Below are positions 7,589-15,836 of a stretch of DNA of 33,759 bases, piece after piece; position 1 is the first letter of the stretch; each line of letters begins with the position of its first letter. Source of the stretch: Candidatus Hydrogenedentota bacterium (GTDB lineage Bacteria; Hydrogenedentota; Hydrogenedentia; Hydrogenedentales; CAITNO01); NCBI GenBank assembly GCA_012730045.1, contig JAAYBR010000087.1, forward strand, positions 1 through 33,759, written 5' to 3'. The notes beneath the pieces were generated by a model that made no database searches, was not told where the DNA came from, and saw only the letters and a program-made list of their open reading frames with translations. The translations under genes and the position numbers were made by a program.

Positions 7589-8928
7589 CACATTTCCTCG
7601 CGGATCTCCAGCAGCCGGGCGCGGTAGGCGGGCAGGGCCAGGGAGATGGCGGCCTGGCAGGCCGCGTGCGACAGTTCCCGGTCCACGTTCTCGATGCTGG
7701 GCTGGATGAGGGGAATGATCCGGGCGGACCCCAGTTCGACGACCAGTTCAAAGACCCTCATCTTTGCGGGCATGCTTTCCGAGCGGAGCAGGTCCTGGAA
7801 AACGGTGAGGGCGGTGGGGTCGCCGGAGGCGAGCAGGGCTGCGGCGATCTCGGCCCGATAGATGAGGTTGCTGTCCGTGGGGTCCTCCCTGCGGGCGAGC
7901 CGCGCCCTCAGGAACTGCGTGGCGTCCCAGTCGCCCTCGCGGGCAAGAAGCAGGGCGATTTCCGGGGCCAGCGTGGGATAGTCGGAGAAGATGCGCTTCA
8001 GCTCCTCGTTCTTCGAGGGGTCGTTCAGGGCGTGGAGAACCTTCACGACCCGCAGGCGCACCTTGCCCTCGGTCTGGGAAAGCAGGCTGATCATCTCCGT
8101 GCGCACCTCCTCGCCGCCCAGGCGGGACAGTGCGAAAACGGCGGCGGCGCCCTTCACATCGCTGAGCTCCTGGACCATGCCGACGAGCCGGGGGATCATC
8201 TCCCGCTGGCCCATGCGTGCCAGGGAGCGCGTGGCCGGGGTGGAGAGCTCAATGGCGCGGTCGGCGAACATGGGCTTGAGGAGGGGGATCAGGTCGGTGA
8301 AGCCGCCAAGACCGGAGAGGGAGGCCGCCAGGGCGCGCGCCTGGCGGTTGCCGCTTTCGAGCCCCTGCCTCACCAGCGTCTCCGAGAAAGGCTCCCCGAT
8401 GAGGTACAGCCCCCTGGAGGCGGCCAGCTGCGTCTGCAAATCATTCGACTCGACCAGCTGCTTGAGGTAGTTGGTCGCCTCGCCGTCGTTGGCCAGGGCG
8501 AGCAGCACGGCGGCGTCCATCTTCATGTCCTGGTCGTCGCTGCTCTCCCCGTAAATCTCCCGCGCGCGGGAGAAGGCGCGGTCCACCACCCGCTGCTGTT
8601 CGGCGCGGAGCATCTGCACCTCTTCCGGGTTGAACCGGCTGCCCTCCACCTTGCCGCCCTGCACCTGCACCTCCTCGACAGACTCCAGGAGATAGGGAAT
8701 CTCGCCGCTCTTCGGCGTGAGCACGGTGAGCGTGGTGTCGGTCACCGAAACGACCTTCAGATTGGCGTCCTTCGCGGCGGAGTCCTTCAGGACGACCGTG
8801 ACCAGGGTCTCCGTCCCCGCCAGCTCGCCCAGGGTCACGGCGCGGTCCGCCCCCGTGACCCTGACGTCCGCGGCCCACGCCAGACCGGCCGCCAACCCGA
8901 GCACCGCCACTGCCACAGCATGTCTCAT
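7588..8928 (-). CDS. Exported HEAT-repeat protein
   Basis: This 446-residue protein starts with a Sec signal peptide (about residues 1-19, ending LAWA). A small beta-rich region follows (about 20-100, including TLTVLTPKSGEIPYLLESV), resembling the fold that precedes HEAT arrays in many planctomycete-type secreted proteins. From about residue 125 to the end there are helical pairs of HEAT/armadillo type (e.g. AAVFALSRLGGEEVRTEMISLL, split here as AAVFALSRLGG and EEVRTEMISLL). No catalytic motif is seen. The ATG at 8928 has AGGA 8 bases upstream. It is first in the operon with acylphosphatase and the URO-D-like gene; its stop overlaps the next start. A protein-binding role in the periplasm is inferred. 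Confidence 0.8.
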   Translation of the reverse strand: MRHAVAVAVLGLAAGLAWAADVRVTGADRAVTLGELAGTETLVTVVLKDSAAKDANLKVVSVTDTTLTVLTPKSGEIPYLLESVEEVQVQGGKVEGSRFNPEEVQMLRAEQQRVVDRAFSRAREIYGESSDDQDMKMDAAVLLALANDGEATNYLKQLVESNDLQTQLAASRGLYLIGEPFSETLVRQGLESGNRQARALAASLSGLGGFTDLIPLLKPMFADRAIELSTPATRSLARMGQREMIPRLVGMVQELSDVKGAAAVFALSRLGGEEVRTEMISLLSQTEGKVRLRVVKVLHALNDPSKNEELKRIFSDYPTLAPEIALLLAREGDWDATQFLRARLARREDPTDSNLIYRAEIAAALLASGDPTALTVFQDLLRSESMPAKMRVFELVVELGSARIIPLIQPSIENVDRELSHAACQAAISLALPAYRARLLEIREEM

Positions 8929-9015
8929 TGTCTCATTCCTTTTCGCCCCGCGCGGCGCGGGGCCTGCTTTCCGCCCGGGCGCGGCGGCAACTCCCGCCGC
9001 TTCGCGCCCGTCCCT

Positions 9016-9044
9016 ATTTTACGGTTTCCCCGCGCCCCGTTCCA
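9016..9044 (-). promoter_or_regulatory. Possible promoter of the HEAT-repeat operon
   Basis: On the minus strand TAAAAT (9016-9021) is a good -10 and TGGAAC (9039-9044) a weak -35 at 17 bp. The ~80-nt leader would contain GC-rich hairpins at about 8976-9009 and 8945-8962. These hairpins could alternatively end transcription from the upstream GH4 gene, although no T-run follows them. Confidence 0.35.
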
Positions 9045-9064
9045 CCCGCGGGCGCCGCCCCCGC

Positions 9065-10312
9065 TCAATGGAGGTTGATCGTCTCCAGGCTGACGGCCTT
9101 TTCGAGATACTTCCGCGCCCGGGTAATGGAGTCCACAAACGGGTTAACGGCCATCGCCTGGAGGGCGAGGTCGAAGGACCGCTGCCGGTGGGCCTCGATG
9201 GTGAGCCGGTCGCTCTCCTTGATGGACCAGAAGACGCCCTTGAGAAAGCGGGGCAGCAGCCCCACCTTGTGCGCCTTGACCCCCTTGCGGTTGACGGACA
9301 CCGGAATCTCCACGCTGCTCTCGTCGTTGAGGTCCTTGATGGACCCGTTGTTGAGCACGCAGGCGACGGTGGTGAGGGGCGCCTGCCCCTCGAAGCCCTG
9401 GATGAGCGGGATGATGCTGTCCGAGTACCACGAGGCGTCGCGCTGGCGGGTGAGTTCGGGGATCATGTCGAGGTGGGTGTCCTCGTACACGCGCAGAATC
9501 TGCTGCTCCGCCTCGTAGAGGACCTCCGCGCGGAAACGGGTGCAGTGCTGCTGCTTGCGCACCACGTCGGCGCGGTGGAAATACATGCCCGTGACCCGGG
9601 TGGGGATCATGTGGAAAAGCTCGATGAGGTCATAGTCGAGCCCCTCCTCCTCCCGGCTCTCCAGCAGCTCCAGCAGTTGCGCCATCCGGCTGCGCCCGCC
9701 CATTTTCACGTCCTGGATCCAGCCGAGGTGGTACAGGCCCACATAGTCCATCGTGAGCTGGGCGGGGTCCGCCCCGAGGATGCCCGCAATCTTCTGCGAG
9801 TAGGTTCGGTGGGTGTCGCACACCCCCACCACGGTCAGCTTCGTGAGCGCGGAAAGGGCCTCCACCAGGATGCCCATGGGGTTGCCCAGATTGATGAACA
9901 CCGCGCCGGGCGAGGTCCGCTCCACCGTCCGCGCCAGCTCCAGCACCACGGGCAGGGTGCGCAGGGCGTTGATGATCGCCCCCGGCCCCAGCTGCTCGTC
10001 GCCGATGAGGTTGAACTGCGGCGGCAGCATCTCGTCGCGGAGCCGCGCCTTCATGCCGCCGACGCGCACCTGGTTGATGACGTAGCGGGCCCCCGCGACG
10101 GCCTCCACCACCTCGGTCTCCGCCTTGATCTTCATGGGGAAGCCGCTTTTGGCGACGATGCGCTCGCAGAAGGCGCGGACCACCTCCAGCTTGCGGCCGG
10201 GGCGCCCGTGCAGCACGATCTCCCGCACGTTCAGGTTGTTCTTGATAACCGAGGCGACGAACTCGGGAACGTAGACGCTGCTGCCCCCAAGGATCGTGAT
10301 GCGGTCAATCAT
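9065..10312 (-). CDS. GH4-family NAD-dependent glycosidase
   Basis: This 415-residue protein belongs to the alpha-glucosidase/alpha-galactosidase/6-phospho-glycosidase family that cleaves by NAD-dependent oxidation and metal-assisted elimination. The dinucleotide-binding start is ILGGSSVYVP (7-16). Other family blocks are QVRVGGMKARLRDE, GPGAIINALRT, INLGNPMGI and GVCDTH, whose Cys and following polar residue lie where the metal-binding Cys/His region lies in relatives. YHLGW, DVVRKQQ and the C-terminal NNGSIKDL block follow. Two positions deviate from common members: Asp-Thr-His after the Cys, and Tyr in GLYHLGW where Asn is frequent. ATG at 10312 with GGAGGGG about 6 bases upstream. It is cytoplasmic and stands alone; no phosphotransferase genes are near, so a non-phosphorylated substrate is as likely as a phosphorylated one. 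Confidence 0.85.
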   Translation of the reverse strand: MIDRITILGGSSVYVPEFVASVIKNNLNVREIVLHGRPGRKLEVVRAFCERIVAKSGFPMKIKAETEVVEAVAGARYVINQVRVGGMKARLRDEMLPPQFNLIGDEQLGPGAIINALRTLPVVLELARTVERTSPGAVFINLGNPMGILVEALSALTKLTVVGVCDTHRTYSQKIAGILGADPAQLTMDYVGLYHLGWIQDVKMGGRSRMAQLLELLESREEEGLDYDLIELFHMIPTRVTGMYFHRADVVRKQQHCTRFRAEVLYEAEQQILRVYEDTHLDMIPELTRQRDASWYSDSIIPLIQGFEGQAPLTTVACVLNNGSIKDLNDESSVEIPVSVNRKGVKAHKVGLLPRFLKGVFWSIKESDRLTIEAHRQRSFDLALQAMAVNPFVDSITRARKYLEKAVSLETINLH

Positions 10313-10489
10313 GCCGCCCCTCCCCGTCTCGTCGCCGGGCGTCTCCGCAGCGTTTCAAACCGCATTCGTACCGCGTCCCTGTTTCTCGTGGCCCGCCGGT
10401 CAGGCCGAAACGCTCCCTTGCGCGCCCGTCCGGCCCTCTGAAACTAACGGTTGTCGCCGCCCGAAGTCAAGCGGGACACCCCGGGTCCT

Positions 10490-11422
10490 TCAGGAGCCGC
10501 CTTTGGCGCGCCCGAAACACCGCCGCGCCTCCGCCTCGTTGCCCAGGCGGGCAAAGAGCTCTGCGGCCTCCGCGAAGGCGCCGGCCTCCTCCATCACCCG
10601 GGCGGCGAGGGCGCCGCGCCCCGCCGCGTGAAAGCGCCGGCCCGCCTCGGCGAGCAGCGCCCGCCGGCGTTCCGCCTCCGGCCCCGCCATCTCCCGCGCG
10701 TTCTGCAGCAGGCGGTAGGCGCCGTCGGCGGCGCGCTCCCCCTCCGGCGTGCCCGCCGCGGCCGCCTGCATCCACCGGTCCAGAAAGTCCAGCGCCCGGG
10801 CGGGCTTTCCCGCGGCCAGCCAGGCCTCCGCGGCCTCGCCGGGCATCTGCGCCTTTTCGTAGGCCGCCGCCGCGCGCGCCGGTTTCCCGGTCGCCGCAAA
10901 GAACCGGGCCGCCGTGGCGAACTCGCCGCATTTCAACATCAGCTTCGCCGCCTTCTCCGTCTGCCCCGCCTTGGCAAGCTCCTCGGCGGCACGAAGCGGC
11001 TGCCTGTCTTTGAGATACCACCGGGCGGCCTCCCCCGGCTGGTTCAGCGAGGCGTACACATCCGCCATCCGGCCGTAACGCTTCTGGCGGCGCAGCTCCT
11101 CCATCGTGTGCTTCGGGTGCTTCGCCGCCTCCAGCGTGTCGCCGAACTCGTCGTTCCCCTCCTCCGGCGGCACCTCAAACCCCGCCATGCTCCGGCGCAC
11201 GCGCCAGTCATGCACGGCGTTGCGCAGGCGGGCCCACCCCTCCAGCACGACGCACAGCGGCACCAGGATCAGCGCCACGCGCAGCGTGGTCGCGCCCACG
11301 GGCCCCAGGGGGTCCAGGCCAAAAGCCCCCTCCACGGCGCGCACGCCCGCCCCCAGCAAATCCGTCCAAAACCAGCCGCACAGCGCCACGACCCAGTTCA
11401 TGTATCTCTCGCCAGTGCTCAT
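10490..11422 (-). CDS. Membrane-anchored TPR-like helical repeat protein
   Basis: The start is taken at the ATG at 11422; the ATG at 11401 is nearly as good, and neither has a strong ribosome-binding site. The frame stays open for 102 more codons, but those read antisense through tRNA-Phe and its promoter and are rejected. The ~310-residue product has hydrophobic segments at about 11-25 and 44-62 (ALILVPLCVVLEGW core). A cytoplasmic region follows, made of alanine-rich helix pairs with a repeated A-x-x-Y/W-x-K/R-A-G pattern (DRQPLRAAEELAKAGQTEKA, TGKPARAAAAYEKA), typical of TPR/Sel1-like arrays. A likely role is a scaffold at the inner membrane. No enzyme domain is visible. Confidence 0.7.
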   Translation of the reverse strand: MSTGERYMNWVVALCGWFWTDLLGAGVRAVEGAFGLDPLGPVGATTLRVALILVPLCVVLEGWARLRNAVHDWRVRRSMAGFEVPPEEGNDEFGDTLEAAKHPKHTMEELRRQKRYGRMADVYASLNQPGEAARWYLKDRQPLRAAEELAKAGQTEKAAKLMLKCGEFATAARFFAATGKPARAAAAYEKAQMPGEAAEAWLAAGKPARALDFLDRWMQAAAAGTPEGERAADGAYRLLQNAREMAGPEAERRRALLAEAGRRFHAAGRGALAARVMEEAGAFAEAAELFARLGNEAEARRCFGRAKGGS

Positions 11423-11579
11423 GTGCCACCCGCCGGTAGAATTGACCGGACCGCCGTCCGGAAAAGGCTTGAATTTCCCTGAAACGCCAGGCACGATTCT
11501 ATCAGACCCGCAGGCACTGCGGAAAGCGGCGGCAGCCGCCGTGCCATGGGGTGCCGCGCGGTTTCTTGCCGGCGGTGAC

Positions 11580-11609
11580 TTGACATCGGGGGCGGAATTG
11601 GCGTATTCT
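11580..11609 (+). promoter_or_regulatory. tRNA operon promoter
   Basis: A perfect TTGACA (11580-11585), an 18-bp spacer and TATTCT (11604-11609) lie just before tRNA-Phe. The predicted transcription start is within about 5 bases of the tRNA 5' end. The two tRNA genes share this promoter because none is seen between them. Confidence 0.7.
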
Positions 11610-11620
11610 ATGGAAGCCGT

Positions 11621-11696
<76 letters not shown>

Positions 11697-11744
11697 TTTT
11701 TTTGGGTGTCTAGCCGCGCGCGCGGCACAACATATCAGGCCTTT

Positions 11745-11820
11745 GCCGGAATAGCTCAGTTGGTAGAGCGCGTCACTCGTAATGACGAGGTCCGGGGTTC
11801 GATTCCCCGTTCCGGCTCCA
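11745..11820 (+). tRNA. tRNA-Thr (CGU)
   Basis: The 76-nt cloverleaf has acceptor GCCGGAA/TTCCGGC, anticodon stem CGTCA/TGACG around CTCGTAA (anticodon CGT, reading ACG), and T stem CGGGG/CCCCG with TTCGATT. The discriminator is T and CCA is encoded. A G+C-rich genome with many ACG codons fits use of this isoacceptor. Confidence 0.97.
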
Positions 11821-11832
11821 GCCGCCCTCCCA

Positions 11833-11867
11833 GGCGCGGGAACTGCATTGCTGTTCCCGCGCCTTTT
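11833..11867 (+). terminator. Terminator of the tRNA operon
   Basis: Perfect 11-bp arms, GGCGCGGGAAC (11833-11843) and GTTCCCGCGCC (11853-11863), with a 9-nt loop are followed directly by TTTT. It starts 12 bases after tRNA-Thr and has the form of a canonical intrinsic terminator. Confidence 0.85.
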
Positions 11868-11935
11868 GCATGCCCCCGGCCACCCCAGCCAGAATTCCGC
11901 AGAATATTCATAATGCCGGGATCGTGTCCAATGAC

Positions 11936-11964
11936 TTGCATTTTTAGCAGGGGCCGGGTATGAT
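11936..11964 (+). promoter_or_regulatory. Promoter of the regulator pair
   Basis: TTGCAT (11936-11941), a 17-bp spacer and TATGAT (11959-11964) form a good sigma-70-type promoter. Transcription would start near 11971, about 47 bases before the ATG at 12018. The downstream Fur-family gene follows by 2 bases and has no promoter of its own. Confidence 0.6.
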
Positions 11965-12017
11965 ACAACCGTTGTGATTCCAGAAAAGCAAGTAAACCTT
12001 GAGAGGTGAAGGCGCTC

Positions 12018-12596
12018 ATGGAAAGCAAACAGTCATTCAGCACGTCCGAAGTGGCGCGGTTCTGTCATGTCACCGCCGACACCATCCGCAAATGGGCGGA
12101 GGCGGGGCGCATCCGGGTGTTCAAGACGCCGGGGGGACACCGCCGCATCCGCCGGGACGATCTGATGCGGTTCCTGCGGGAGAACAGCATTCCGATCCAC
12201 GAGGATCTGGACAATTCCGGCGTCCGCCTGCTGGTGGTGGACGATGAGAAGGCGGTGATCTCGGTGATCCGGCGTTTTCTGGAGCGCTCCTCGACGCCGT
12301 TCCAGATTGAGGTGGCCATGGACGGGTTTGAGGCGGGCCGCCTGGTGGCGACCTTCCGCCCGGACGTCATTTTCCTGGACCTGCGCCTGCCGGGCATTGA
12401 CGGGTTTGAGGTCTGCCGCCGCATCAAGACCAATGCGGAATCCTCGTCCTCCCATGTCCTCGCGATGACGGGGTACTACGAGGGCGAGGTGGCCCAGCGG
12501 GTGATCGAACTGGGGGCGGACATGCTGCTGCAGAAGCCCTTCACGCCGGACGACCTGCGGCGCGCCCTGGCCAAGGTCGGGGTCGAAGTAAACTGA
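12018..12596 (+). CDS. Excisionase/MerR-type HTH fused to a response-regulator receiver domain
   Basis: This 192-residue protein has an N-terminal winged-helix DNA-binding domain of the excisionase/MerR type (residues 7-54) with the TPGGHRR wing (37-43). A receiver domain follows (70-190) with the full phosphorylation site: Asp75-Asp76-Glu77, phospho-acceptor Asp121 in FLDLRLPG, Thr151 and Lys173 in QKPF. The order is reversed compared with ordinary response regulators, where the receiver comes first. The ATG at 12018 has AGAGGTGA at good spacing; a GTG four codons earlier lies in that site and is rejected. No histidine kinase is encoded nearby, so the phosphodonor is unknown. It is cotranscribed with the Fur-family gene. 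Confidence 0.88.
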   Translation: MESKQSFSTSEVARFCHVTADTIRKWAEAGRIRVFKTPGGHRRIRRDDLMRFLRENSIPIHEDLDNSGVRLLVVDDEKAVISVIRRFLERSSTPFQIEVAMDGFEAGRLVATFRPDVIFLDLRLPGIDGFEVCRRIKTNAESSSSHVLAMTGYYEGEVAQRVIELGADMLLQKPFTPDDLRRALAKVGVEVN

Positions 12597-12598
12597 TC

Positions 12599-13027
12599 AT
12601 GGCGCGTCGGCCCTCCCCCCAGCGCGGCGGCCCCGCCCGGCCGCGTCCGACCCGGAACACGCCCCAGAGCGCGGCGGTGCGCCGCGTGTTCGAGGAGGCC
12701 GAAGGGCCGCTCTCCGTGCAGGACGCCCGCGACCGCTCGGCGCGCCTGTGCCCCGGCATCGGCATCGCCACGGTCTACCGCATCCTGCGGCGGCTGCTCG
12801 GCGAGAAAGTGGTGTCGGCGGTGGACATTCCCGGGGCGGGGGTGCTGTACGAGGCGGCCGCCGGTCTGCACCACCATTACTTCGTCTGCCACGGCTGCGG
12901 CCGCGCGTTTGTGCTCAAGAACTGCCCCGGCCACCTTCAGGCCATGGTTCCCAAGGGCTTCGAGCTGCAGCGGCACGACATTGTCCTTCACGGCCTGTGC
13001 GCCGGATGCAGCGCGGCCACGCCCTGA
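12599..13027 (+). CDS. Fur-family transcriptional regulator
   Basis: This 142-residue protein has a winged helix (about 23-80, with GIATVYRILRRLLGEKVV) and a C-terminal metal/dimerisation domain. Two CxxC pairs (Cys97/Cys100 and Cys134/Cys137) would hold the structural zinc. The regulatory-metal segment reads HHHYFVC where Fur and Zur usually have HHDHxxC, so the Asp and second His ligands are replaced by His and Tyr. The usual acidic residue after the first CxxC is also missing (GRAFVL). The sensed metal or signal may therefore differ from iron or zinc. The N-terminal 20 residues are Arg/Pro-rich and probably disordered. The start lies 2 bases after the upstream stop without a clear Shine-Dalgarno site, so coupling is likely. 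It converges on nrpR. Confidence 0.85.
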   Translation: MARRPSPQRGGPARPRPTRNTPQSAAVRRVFEEAEGPLSVQDARDRSARLCPGIGIATVYRILRRLLGEKVVSAVDIPGAGVLYEAAAGLHHHYFVCHGCGRAFVLKNCPGHLQAMVPKGFELQRHDIVLHGLCAGCSAATP

Positions 13028-13062
13028 GCGTCCCGGCCGCGTGCCCCCCCTCCAGGCGGGGC

Positions 13063-14082
13063 TCAGAGCCCCCTGATGCCCGAATAGGACGACAGGACGC
13101 GGTATTCCTTGAGCCGGGAGAAGTCGCACAGGGTGCTCATGGCGGCGCTGGTGACCTGGATGCCCTCCTCCACCACGGCGGCCACGGGGTTGAGTCCGCC
13201 GCTGAGGATGACCCCCACGCGCTCCGCGCCGACGGGGATGTCGAGGAGAGGCTGGTTCGGGCTGCCGACGGCCACCACCCCGCCCAGGCCAACCTCCTCC
13301 ATGGCGCGGAAGAGGGCGCGCACGTCGGCCAGGGCGACGGCGGGCACCTCGCGGAAACTCGCGCCGATGAGCCCCGACCCCTCGCGCGACGCGCGCCACA
13401 CGGAGGTCATGTGGCCGCGGATGAAGATCTCCAGCGGGTCGAGGGAGGACCCCTCGTAGGTGATGACCTGGGTGAAGCGGCGCGGCTTGCCGTCCGTGAT
13501 CTCCAGCAGGCCGCCGAAGCGGGAGGCCATGGCGATGCCCGCGTGGAGCAGCACGCCGTTGACGCTCACGCTGCACACCGTGCCGATGGCGGCGCGGTTC
13601 GGGGGGACCGTGAACCCGCCGATGCGCTCGCCCGGCAGGGCGACCACCACCAGGCGTCCCATGCCCAGGCGCGCCTTGAACACGTCGGCCATGATGCTGA
13701 TCGTGTTCCGCAGGTCGCGCAGCTGCACGGTGGAGATGTTTAGAATGATGCGCCCCCCCCGCGCGGACAGGTCAAAGTCCATCTGGTAGGACAGGGCGTC
13801 AATCTTCCCGGCGATGAAGCCCACCTTGTCCGCCACCAGCGCCCCCTCCAGCTCCTCGATGCCCCGGGCGGTCAGCCGCCGTCCGCCCCGGCCGAGGTTC
13901 TCCGTCCACCCCAGCTCGTCGGCCATGGCCAGATAATTGCGCACCGCCCGCTCGCTGAGCTGGATGCCGCTCAGGTCGAGGGACTTCGCGATGCGCTCGC
14001 TGCCCATGCCGTCGGGCGCCTCGTGCAGCACCCGCAGGATGGCGACCATCCGCCGCTTCGTTTTGATGTCCATGGATTCCAT
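13063..14082 (-). CDS. nrpR: NrpR-type transcriptional regulator (HTH plus one NrpR/DUF128 domain)
   Basis: In methanogenic archaea NrpR represses nitrogen-assimilation genes and is released by 2-oxoglutarate. This 339-residue bacterial homologue has an N-terminal winged helix (about 5-75: TKRRMVAILRVLHEA, SERAVRNYLAMADELGW) and a single effector/dimer domain (about 80-335) with the repeated ILNIS, GRLVVVALPGERIG, IGTVCSVSVNGVLLHAGI and GVILSGGLNPVAAVVEEGI blocks. This HTH-plus-one-domain layout resembles NrpRI of Methanosarcina, unlike the two-domain form. The ATG at 14082 has GGAGGAGG 8 bases upstream; the frame stays open for 98 more codons, but those lie in the regulatory region. It is divergent from gdhA, whose enzyme uses 2-oxoglutarate. 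Family call is good; the regulatory role here is inferred. Confidence 0.85.
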   Translation of the reverse strand: MESMDIKTKRRMVAILRVLHEAPDGMGSERIAKSLDLSGIQLSERAVRNYLAMADELGWTENLGRGGRRLTARGIEELEGALVADKVGFIAGKIDALSYQMDFDLSARGGRIILNISTVQLRDLRNTISIMADVFKARLGMGRLVVVALPGERIGGFTVPPNRAAIGTVCSVSVNGVLLHAGIAMASRFGGLLEITDGKPRRFTQVITYEGSSLDPLEIFIRGHMTSVWRASREGSGLIGASFREVPAVALADVRALFRAMEEVGLGGVVAVGSPNQPLLDIPVGAERVGVILSGGLNPVAAVVEEGIQVTSAAMSTLCDFSRLKEYRVLSSYSGIRGL

Positions 14083-14117
14083 GCGTGCCGCCTCCTCCGC
14101 GCCGGGAAAGTTTTTTT

Positions 14118-14155
14118 CACCGCGCCAACCGGAAAAAGTTCCGCTTGGTGCGGTG
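14118..14155. promoter_or_regulatory. Long dyad in the nrpR leader
   Basis: Two 17-bp arms (14118-14134 and 14139-14155) match at 15 positions around an AAAG centre. The inner part reads CGGAA-AAAG-TTCCG and the outer blocks are CCAA/TTGG and CACCGC/GCGGTG. Weaker pairing continues into flanking T and A runs. It starts 35 bases upstream of the nrpR start codon. No T-run follows on the transcribed side, so an operator for autorepression or an RNA leader structure fits better than a terminator. Confidence 0.6.
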
Positions 14156-14214
14156 GAAAAGCCGCCCCGCCACGCGGCGGTTTCGAGAAGTTGTTGAAAA
14201 TTCGCCCAATGCAT

Positions 14215-14260
14215 CCGGCAGTAATGCCGGGTCCAGGCGGTATATTGCACCATGTACCGC
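14215..14260. promoter_or_regulatory. Two further dyads upstream of gdhA
   Basis: CCGGCA-4-TGCCGG (14215-14230) and GCGGTA-12-TACCGC (14237-14260) lie between the nrpR leader dyad and the gdhA promoter. The second abuts the -35 box of gdhA, a typical place for an activator or repressor. Both are short, so chance occurrence in GC-rich DNA is possible. Confidence 0.35.
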
Positions 14261-15737
<1,477 letters not shown>

Positions 15738-15746
15738 TCTTTTTCC

Positions 15747-15785
15747 CGGCCCGGCGGAGTACACTTTCCGCCGGGCCGTTTTTTT
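15747..15785 (+). terminator. gdhA terminator
   Basis: A perfect 12-bp stem, CGGCCCGGCGGA (15747-15758) with TCCGCCGGGCCG (15767-15778), an 8-nt loop and seven T residues form a textbook intrinsic terminator 9 bases after the stop codon. Confidence 0.93.
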
Positions 15786-15836
15786 AACCAGACAACGCGC
15801 CGGGACTGGCGCCCGCGCGCGGGGAGTGGCGGCGTC

